Shown in pieces: positions 5,448 through 10,871 of a stretch of DNA of 10,871 nt (the stretch's first letter is position 1; the number at the start of each line of letters is the position of its first letter). Under the pieces are notes generated by a model. That model saw only the letters and a list, made by a program, of their open reading frames with translations. It made no database searches and had not been told where the DNA came from. Location of the stretch: NCBI GenBank assembly GCA_934131695.1, contig CAKOZV010000025.1, positions 1-10,871 on the forward strand. Direction: 5' to 3'. The DNA comes from an uncultured Bacilli bacterium. GTDB taxonomy: Bacteria > Bacillota_I > Bacilli_A > RF39 > UBA660. The position numbers and the translations under genes are program-made.

Positions 5448-7817
5448 CTAATTATCTCTAATCTCACAATTAAATTCCTTAGTAACTTTCTCTATCATCT
5501 TATGAAAATCAGTCATAACTTCATCATCAGTTAAAGTCTTAGCCTCATCTTGATAAATAAGCTTAAAGGCAATAGACTTTTTATCTTTATCTATATTATC
5601 CCCACTATAAACATCAAATACATCTATACTCTTTAGTAATCTAGAAGATGATTTCTTGATCATTTTAGAAATATCACTAGCAGTTATCTCTTTATTTATT
5701 AAGAAAGCGACATCTTTTTCAATACTAGGATACTTAGATGGTTCCTTAAACTTAATTGGTTTTACTTTACGCATTAATTTATTTAAAGAAAGTTCAAAAA
5801 CATATACTTCATCTTTTAAAGTATTAGGATGAACTCTTCCAATGATACCTAACATTTCTCCATCTAGTAAAATACTAGCAGATATTCCTTTATGAATATT
5901 AGGTAACTCTTTAGGAACAAAAGTATAACGACTATTAAATCCTAGTGAATTAAGAATATCTTCTACTATTCCTTTAACGACATAGAAGTCACACTTAGTA
6001 TTACCATTCCAAGCTGATTTAACAATATTTCCTTTTAATAGACCAGCTATCTTAGACTCTTCCTTATAATCTTTATCATATGTTTTACTTATCTCATATA
6101 AGAATATATCTTCTACTTTTCTTGCTTTATTATAGTTATAAACATTTATTAAGGATGGAATAATAGAAGTTCTAACAACAGACTTATCTACACTCATCGG
6201 ATTAGGAAGAACTGCCTTTTCTTTATGTTCATAATCAAACATAGAAGCCATACTAGGTGATGTTAAAGTATAAGTCTTAGTCTCAGTTAGTCCTTTCATT
6301 CTTAGTCTTTTAGAGATAAACTTACGATACTTAATATCTCCTTTATATTCACCTTTCTTGATAGATACCACAGGAAGAGATGAGGTTAAATTATGATAAC
6401 CATAAAGTCTTACAATCTCTTCTGCTATATCATTTACATTAGGTTCAATATCAAGTCTTCTATTAGGAATCACTACTTTAAATACTCCATTATTTAGTGT
6501 ATAACTAAAGCCTAATCTATCCATTTCTTTTTCCATATCATTTTCACTAATTTCTATTCCTAATAGATTATTAACTTCACTTGCTCTAAACTCTACTTCT
6601 TTTGGTGTTTTATCAACTTTATCGTATTTAACTATACCTGTTAGAATTTTAGCATCAGCATACTTTTCTAATAGATGACAAGCTCTTTTAATAGCCATTT
6701 CTGTATATTCATAGTTTAATCCTTTTCCATAACGAATAGATGCTTCACTGCGAAGGTTTAATCTAGCAGCTGTATTTCTAATACTAACAGAATCAAAGAT
6801 AGCACTTTCTATTAGAATTGTTTTAGTATTATCCGTTACTTCAGTATCAATTCCACCCATTACACCAGCAATACAAACAGGTTTAAAAGTATCAGTTATT
6901 ACAATATCATTACTAGTTAAAACTCTTTCCTTATTATCAAGAGTAGTAATTTCTTCCTTATCTTTAGCATCTCTTACTAAAACTTTAGAACCTAACTTAT
7001 CATAATCAAAGAAATGAAGTGGTTGACCAAATTCTAACATTACATAATTAGAAATATCTACTACATTGTTAATAGGACGCATACCAGCTGCTACTAATCT
7101 TTTTTTGATAAAGTCTGGTGACTCTTTAATCTTTACATCTTTAACCATTCTAGCTAGGTAATAACTACACTTATTAGTTGCTACTTCCAAACTAAAATGT
7201 TTATCTATACTATCATCTATTTCTGTAAAACTAGTATCAGGTAGAGTTACTTTTCTATTTAAAACAGCACTTACGATATAAGCAAAACCAATATGAGAGT
7301 AACAATCATTATTACGATGTTTATGAATATCAAGCTCTAAGACAGTTGACTCTAAGTCTAAGGCTTTTAAGGCATCCTCTCCTACTTTTAAGTTACTAGC
7401 TCCTTCATAAATACCTTTACTATAAGTCACGTCATTCTTCTCTTCTAATCCTAACTCATATAAAGCACAAAGCATACCATTAGATTCTACTCCTCTAATC
7501 TTACTTTTTTTAATTACAAAGTCACCTGGTAAAACTGCACCTACAAGGGCAACTATCGCTTTTAAACCGACTCTAACATTAGGAGCACCACATACTATTT
7601 GTAACACTTCACTTCCAACATCTACTTTACAAATATGTAAATGATCACTATCTGGATGATTAACGCATTCTACTACTTCTCCGATTACTAAATTATCGAT
7701 ATGATTAGTAATTACTTTTTCGACATTAATATCACTTTCTGTCACTCTCTTAGCAAGTTCTTTAGGTGTTAAATCAGAAATATCAATATAATCACTTACC
7801 CACTCTAAATTAATCAT
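5448..7817 (-). CDS. pheT: Phenylalanine--tRNA ligase beta subunit
   Basis: This is the beta chain of the alpha2beta2 PheRS, 789 residues, normal for the bacterial family. In order it has an EMAP/OB-type tRNA-binding domain (about residues 40-150, with VIGEVVECVNHPDSDHL and CGAPNVRVG), the B3/B4 editing domain that clears Tyr-tRNA-Phe (about 205-375, with MRPINNVVDISNYVM and GQPLHFFDYDKL), and a B5 DNA-binding-like domain ending DIAEEIVRLYGYHNL. The catalytic-like core and a C-terminal FDX-ACB anticodon-binding domain (about the last 95 residues, from KYPSIEKDVAFL) follow. TTG 7838 opens the frame seven codons earlier, but AAAGGAAG sits six bases before ATG 7817 and MINLEWVSDYI is the usual start. 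ATG overlaps the pheS stop as ATGATTAA, implying translational coupling that helps balance the subunits. Confidence 0.96.
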   Translation of the reverse strand: MINLEWVSDYIDISDLTPKELAKRVTESDINVEKVITNHIDNLVIGEVVECVNHPDSDHLHICKVDVGSEVLQIVCGAPNVRVGLKAIVALVGAVLPGDFVIKKSKIRGVESNGMLCALYELGLEEKNDVTYSKGIYEGASNLKVGEDALKALDLESTVLELDIHKHRNNDCYSHIGFAYIVSAVLNRKVTLPDTSFTEIDDSIDKHFSLEVATNKCSYYLARMVKDVKIKESPDFIKKRLVAAGMRPINNVVDISNYVMLEFGQPLHFFDYDKLGSKVLVRDAKDKEEITTLDNKERVLTSNDIVITDTFKPVCIAGVMGGIDTEVTDNTKTILIESAIFDSVSIRNTAARLNLRSEASIRYGKGLNYEYTEMAIKRACHLLEKYADAKILTGIVKYDKVDKTPKEVEFRASEVNNLLGIEISENDMEKEMDRLGFSYTLNNGVFKVVIPNRRLDIEPNVNDIAEEIVRLYGYHNLTSSLPVVSIKKGEYKGDIKYRKFISKRLRMKGLTETKTYTLTSPSMASMFDYEHKEKAVLPNPMSVDKSVVRTSIIPSLINVYNYNKARKVEDIFLYEISKTYDKDYKEESKIAGLLKGNIVKSAWNGNTKCDFYVVKGIVEDILNSLGFNSRYTFVPKELPNIHKGISASILLDGEMLGIIGRVHPNTLKDEVYVFELSLNKLMRKVKPIKFKEPSKYPSIEKDVAFLINKEITASDISKMIKKSSSRLLKSIDVFDVYSGDNIDKDKKSIAFKLIYQDEAKTLTDDEVMTDFHKMIEKVTKEFNCEIRDN

Positions 7818-8856
7818 TATTATCTTCCTTTCTATCAAATGTTTTACTGCATCTTAAATCAGTCATATAAAAAGTTCTAATATCTGTAATACCATACTTT
7901 AACATAGCAAGACGTTCTGCTCCAAAGCCAAAGGCAAAACCACTCCAAATAGCAGGATCATAACCACAATTTCTTAAGACATTAGGATGAACCATTCCAG
8001 CACCTGCTACTGTTATATAACCACTATTCTTACATAATGAACAACCTTTTCCTTTACAATTAAAGCAACTAATATCTAACTCTACTGATGGTTCTGTAAA
8101 CTGATAATAACTAGGTTTTAATCTAACCTCGGTATCATTACCAAATAGTCTTTTAGCAACTAGTTCAAAAGTACCCTTTAAATCCGTTAGATGAATATTC
8201 TTATCTACTAGCAATCCTTCTATCTGCATAAACTGATGAGAGTGCGTTGCATCATCATCATCTCTTCGGTAAGTCTTACCAGGACAGATCATTCTAACTG
8301 GTTTTTCTCCCTTACACTCTAACATAGTTCTAACTTGAACGGGAGAGGTTTGACTACGTAATAAGATTTCATTATCTTTTAAATAGAATGTATCTTGAGC
8401 ATCTCTTGCCGGATGACCTTTAGGAATATTTAAAAGTTCAAAGTTATATCTATCTTCTTCTATCTCTGGTCCATCTACAACATCATACCCCATAGACATA
8501 AATAACTCTTCCATATCTTCTACTAATTTCTCTAAGATATTAGGACTACCTATTTCTATATGAGTAGCAGGAAGTGTTACATCAATACTTTCTTTAGCTA
8601 ACTTCTCATTAAGAGCTTCTTCTTCAAATAAAGTTTTCTTACTATCATATAATGAATTAAAACTAGTCTTCAATTCATTCATCTTCATACCAAACTCTTT
8701 CTTCTCTTCATTTGGTATTTCTTTAATCTTACTACTAAGTTCTGTAATAATACCTTTCTTTCCTAAGTACTTAACTTTTAAATCATTAAGACTTTTCATA
8801 TCTTTACAACTATTTAATTCATTTTCTATATTTTTCTTAATTTCTTCTATATTCAT
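7810..8856 (-). CDS. pheS: Phenylalanine--tRNA ligase alpha subunit
   Basis: This 348-residue catalytic alpha chain of PheRS is a class II synthetase. An N-terminal coiled-coil tRNA-binding arm (about residues 1-85) is followed by the catalytic domain. Motif 2 is seen around GKTYRRDDDDATHSHQF, the Phe pocket region includes FTEPSVELD, and motif 3 is GFGAERLAMLKYGI. A CFNCKGKGCSLC cluster before AGAGMVHPNVL is the four-cysteine insert found in many Bacillota PheS proteins and probably binds zinc. AAAGAAGGT (8870-8862) lies five bases before ATG 8856. Expression is controlled by the T-box leader directly upstream, and the stop overlaps pheT by 8 bp. Confidence 0.97.
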   Translation of the reverse strand: MNIEEIKKNIENELNSCKDMKSLNDLKVKYLGKKGIITELSSKIKEIPNEEKKEFGMKMNELKTSFNSLYDSKKTLFEEEALNEKLAKESIDVTLPATHIEIGSPNILEKLVEDMEELFMSMGYDVVDGPEIEEDRYNFELLNIPKGHPARDAQDTFYLKDNEILLRSQTSPVQVRTMLECKGEKPVRMICPGKTYRRDDDDATHSHQFMQIEGLLVDKNIHLTDLKGTFELVAKRLFGNDTEVRLKPSYYQFTEPSVELDISCFNCKGKGCSLCKNSGYITVAGAGMVHPNVLRNCGYDPAIWSGFAFGFGAERLAMLKYGITDIRTFYMTDLRCSKTFDRKEDNND

Positions 8857-8877
8857 TTTATACCTTCTTTCTAATAG

Positions 8878-8936
8878 AAAAAAACTATAAACTAAGGACG
8901 AAACATCTCCGTGGTACCACCTTATTTTATAGTTTT
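8878..8936 (-). terminator. Presumed T-box terminator flanking the antiterminator
   Basis: CTATAAAATAAGG (8932-8920) pairs with CCTTAGTTTATAG (8897-8885) at 12 of 13 positions, with one A-G mismatch, followed by seven T residues (8884-8878). Unlike the common arrangement, in which the terminator reuses the CGTCC strand against a downstream copy of AAGGACG, these arms enclose the antiterminator and share its AAGG/CCTT pairs. A weak competing hairpin TATAG-AAAA-CTATA (8941-8928) could tie up the 5' arm. The structure is read by eye. Confidence 0.6.
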
Positions 8937-9087
8937 CTATACACTCTAATCTCTTAACGCGAGTAACGCCTAAAGTTTTGCTTTAAGACTCAAAGGACGA
9001 ATTCAAAGGATAAAAGGATTATTCTCACCAACCATAATCTCTCTTTTACTTTTATTACTCTTTTACTACTTCCTTCTCATTGATTTA
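8878..9087 (-). ncRNA. T-box leader sensing uncharged tRNA-Phe, upstream of pheST
   Basis: This leader of about 210 nt on the minus strand carries the T-box hallmarks in order. A purine-rich stem I start (AGAAGGAAGTAGTAAAAGAG) comes first. The apical region has GATTAT and ATAATC pairing around GGTTGGTGAGA. The specifier triplet TTC (9001-8999) follows in GAATTCGTCC, matching the GAA anticodon of tRNA-Phe and the downstream pheST genes. A stem III-like hairpin (TTAAAG-CAAAA-CTTTA) and the T-box core AAGGTGGTACCACGG (8923-8909) come next, where the tRNA 3' end should pair. AAGG (8923-8920) and CCTT (8897-8894) close the antiterminator. Uncharged tRNA-Phe should favour expression of PheRS. Confidence 0.93.
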
Positions 9088-9093
9088 ATGCAT

Positions 9094-9122
9094 ATATTAT
9101 CACAAATTTATTAAATTGTCAT
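9094..9122 (-). promoter_or_regulatory. Promoter of the T-box-pheST operon
   Basis: ATGACA (9122-9117), a 17-bp spacer and TAATAT (9099-9094) form a plausible promoter. An overlapping extended -10, TGTGATAAT (9104-9096), would leave only a 15-bp spacer. The -35 overlaps the last codons and stop of frr. The start near 9087 falls just before the first conserved T-box bases. No terminator separates frr from it, so some read-through from frr is also likely. Confidence 0.5.
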
Positions 9123-9653
9123 TAATTCTTGTTCTTTTTCTTTCATTAGTCTATCAATATCTTTATTATATTCATTAACTAAATCTTGAATGTCATTCTT
9201 AAGAGCTTTTTCTTCATCTTCTGCTAAATCTTCTTTTTCTATTTTTTCATTAGCATCACGTCTAATATTTCTAATAGCAACTTTTGCTTCTTCTGCTAAA
9301 GCCTTAACTTGCTTAACAAGTTCTTTTCTTCTTTCTTCTGTAAGAGCTGGTACTACTATTCTAATAGTTTCCCCATCATTACTAGGATTATATCCTAAAT
9401 TAGCAGCGATAATAGCTTTTTCCATATTCTTTAGGCAACTCTTATCAAATGGTTTAATAAGTAACTGATTACCTTCAGGAACAGAGATAGTTCCAAGTTG
9501 TTTTAAAGGTGTCATTTGTCCATAATATTCAACCATAACCCCATCTAAACTAGAAGGATTAGCTCTTCCTGCTCTAACAATTCCAAATTTCTTTTCTAAG
9601 TTATTTACAGTAGACTTCATTTTTTCTACTGCATTATCTATTTCTTGATTCAT
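9111..9653 (-). CDS. frr: Ribosome recycling factor
   Basis: This 180-residue protein is close to the usual 185. With EF-G it splits post-termination ribosomes so they can start again. The family's conserved stretches are present: RAGRANPSSLDGVMVEYYG (residues 27-45), LKQLGTISVPEGNQLLIKPF, NLGYNPSNDGETIRIVVP and LTEERRKELVKQVK with IRNIRRDANEK. They correspond to the three-helix bundle with an inserted beta domain. GAGGG (9665-9661) lies seven bases before ATG 9653. In many bacteria frr follows rpsB-tsf-pyrH. Here the gene upstream is a BspA-like surface protein, so the ancestral cluster is broken and frr seems to use its own promoter. Confidence 0.97.
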   Translation of the reverse strand: MNQEIDNAVEKMKSTVNNLEKKFGIVRAGRANPSSLDGVMVEYYGQMTPLKQLGTISVPEGNQLLIKPFDKSCLKNMEKAIIAANLGYNPSNDGETIRIVVPALTEERRKELVKQVKALAEEAKVAIRNIRRDANEKIEKEDLAEDEEKALKNDIQDLVNEYNKDIDRLMKEKEQELMTI

Positions 9654-9676
9654 TATATATCCCTCTCTTCAACATA

Positions 9677-9705
9677 ATTTTACTATATTGTTATTAAGAA
9701 AGCAA
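9677..9705 (-). promoter_or_regulatory. Promoter candidate for frr
   Basis: TTGCTT (9705-9700), a 17-bp spacer and TAAAAT (9682-9677) lie in the 66-bp gap before frr. The start would be near 9670, close to the GAGGG site. No terminator stem is seen after the BspA-like gene, so frr may also receive read-through. Confidence 0.5.
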
Positions 9706-9719
9706 ACATTTTTTGGAAT

Positions 9720-10871
9720 TTAAGCAATAGTAATAGTTGCCCCACTACCTAGTTTATCTGTTAACCAAGCCTTAGTACTTTCATTCTTAGTTATTATTTT
9801 TATATCTGTTGATATAGCAGCAAATACATCTCTATAATTAATAACATTATCAAAAATGGCGTTTCTAAAATCTAACTGTTTTAAACCGTGACATTCCTGA
9901 AACATATAAGACATATTTGTTACACTGGACGTATCAAAATTACTCAAGTTCAACTCTTGTAAATTTTTACATGAATGAAACATTGAACTCATATTAGTAA
10001 CATTTGACGTATCAAAGCTACTTAAATTTATCATAATTAGATTATTACATTTTAGAAACATGCTGCCCATATTTGTTACACTAGAAGTATCAAAATTGTT
10101 AAGATTTAAAGATATTAAATTGGCACATGAAGAAAACATACTACTCATATCTGTCACTTTTGACGTGTTAAAATTACTTACATCTATAGTTGTAAGATTA
10201 CTACAGCCAGAAAACATATTACCCATATTTATTACATTTGAAGTATCAAAACTGCGTACATTTAAACTTGTTAAATTATTACAGTTGCTAAACATTAATT
10301 GCATATTGACAACATTAGCAGTATCAAAACCACTTAAATCTAGATTCGTTAAACTAGAGCAGTTAGAAAACATACTATACATACTTGTCACTTGTGATGT
10401 ATCAAAATTGTTAAGATTAATTTCAGTTAATTGTTTGCAACCAGCAAACATATTCATCATATTTGTTACTTGTGATGTATCAAAACTACTAACATCTAAA
10501 TTTGCCAAGCTACTACATTTTTGAAACATAAAGGACATATCTGTCACTTGTGATGTATCAATTTCTTTTAAATTAATTGTCGTTAATTTTTGACAATTAG
10601 CAAACATCCACCTCATATTTTTAACGGTTGAAGTATTAAAGTTAGTTATATCAATTGACTCTAAACTTTTACAACCAGAAAACATAAAAGCCATGCTTGT
10701 TACATTAGATGTATTTAATAATTCTATGTTTTCTATCGATTTTATCGAATTAAAGTATTGAAATACATTGCAATTATAATTAGCATACACTTCCCCATTT
10801 GATTGTATGTATAAAGTATTAGTAGCAGTATCATCGGTATTAGGTACTAATCTTGCCATTACTGTTTTATT
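9720..10871 (-). CDS. BspA-like leucine-rich-repeat surface protein, 3' part (5' end outside window)
   Basis: The frame holds a series of 26-residue repeats of the form LxxLxLSxFDTSxVTNMxxMFxxC, the pattern of the bacterial surface-protein 26-residue repeat (TIGR02167, DUF285/BspA-like). Eleven repeats are visible, each with a Cys after the MF pair. They follow a segment with DTATNTLYIQSNGEVYAN and precede a short cap ending in AWLTDKLGSGATITIA. There is no LPxTG or membrane tail. An ATG exists at 10859, but no ribosome-binding site precedes it, and the frame stays open (N-K-T-V) to the window edge, so the true start and any export signal lie outside. Such proteins usually bind host or partner-cell surfaces or matrix; that role is inferred. 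It is not functionally linked to frr downstream. Confidence 0.85.
   Translation of the reverse strand, partial: NKTVMARLVPNTDDTATNTLYIQSNGEVYANYNCNVFQYFNSIKSIENIELLNTSNVTSMAFMFSGCKSLESIDITNFNTSTVKNMRWMFANCQKLTTINLKEIDTSQVTDMSFMFQKCSSLANLDVSSFDTSQVTNMMNMFAGCKQLTEINLNNFDTSQVTSMYSMFSNCSSLTNLDLSGFDTANVVNMQLMFSNCNNLTSLNVRSFDTSNVINMGNMFSGCSNLTTIDVSNFNTSKVTDMSSMFSSCANLISLNLNNFDTSSVTNMGSMFLKCNNLIMINLSSFDTSNVTNMSSMFHSCKNLQELNLSNFDTSSVTNMSYMFQECHGLKQLDFRNAIFDNVINYRDVFAAISTDIKIITKNESTKAWLTDKLGSGATITIA
9885..10736 (-). repeat. Eleven tandem 26-codon (78-bp) LRR repeats
   Basis: The period is 78 bp, seen for example in the recurring GTATCAAA-type block on the plus strand at 9931, 10009, 10087 and (diverged) 10165. 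The first unit is two codons short. Units are clearly similar in protein but diverged in DNA, so recent copy-number change by slippage is not evident among the visible repeats. Every unit keeps one Cys, forming a regular cysteine ladder along the predicted solenoid. Confidence 0.85.

Noticed and set aside
7818..7838. Upstream TTG start for pheT
   Set aside because: It would add seven residues inside the pheS end, with its own ribosome-binding site downstream of the start. ATG 7817 has proper spacing and the conserved MINLEW start.
9190..9468. Plus-strand open frame of 92 codons
   Set aside because: It is an antisense shadow of frr, which is highly conserved. The Ser/Leu/Phe-rich translation mirrors the Lys/Glu-rich codons of the other strand.
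10060..10524. Plus-strand open frame of 154 codons with internal repeats
   Set aside because: It is the antisense reading of the 78-bp LRR repeats, which explains its repetitive Leu/Ile/Val content.
9885..10736. Regular 78-bp repeats considered as a CRISPR or satellite array
   Set aside because: The period is an exact multiple of three, the frame stays open, there are no unique spacers, and the translation is a known 26-residue surface repeat.

Overview
The window is AT-rich DNA from a low-GC, Gram-positive-type bacterium, with every supported gene on the minus strand. I read it from high to low coordinates, the direction of transcription. The T-box leader, strong AGGAGG/AGGTGAT ribosome-binding sites, extended -10 promoters (TGnTATAAT type), DUF421 (YetF) and GHL10 families and a 26-residue-repeat BspA-like surface protein point to Bacillota/Bacilli or a gut relative of the Mollicutes (RF39- or Acholeplasma-like). 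This placement is an inference. Trp is encoded by TGG. All twelve visible stop codons are TAA (8) or TAG (4), none TGA.

Right side (10871-9111): the 3' part of a large BspA-like leucine-rich-repeat surface protein enters from beyond the window. The ribosome recycling factor gene frr follows, apparently with its own promoter.

Centre (9122-5122): a promoter overlapping the end of frr drives a tRNA-Phe-responsive T-box leader (UUC specifier). This leads into pheS and pheT, which overlap by 8 bp, and a small unknown gene. The two PheRS subunits form the alpha2beta2 enzyme that charges tRNA-Phe, so the leader senses the enzyme's own substrate. An unrecognised exported protein of 138 residues follows.

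Left-centre (4561-1356): a clear promoter (TTGCAA-17-TATACT, extended -10) starts a tightly packed run. The order is HD-domain phosphohydrolase, thymidylate-kinase-like P-loop kinase, DUF421/YetF membrane protein and a membrane-anchored GHL10 glycoside hydrolase-like protein.

Left end (1346-1): two type IV prepilin-like genes, each with a canonical class III leader and its own promoter-like sequence. Just 24 bp after the second one, an IS3-family element begins and runs out of the window. Its first 105 bp hold the terminal inverted repeat, an extended -10 promoter and a hairpin with a GAAA tetraloop that buries the transposase ribosome-binding site. The promoter lies inside the hairpin's 5' arm, so read-through RNA from the pilin gene should form the hairpin while the element's own transcript should not. 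This looks like a built-in guard against transposase expression driven by neighbouring transcription, and it is the most striking feature of the window.
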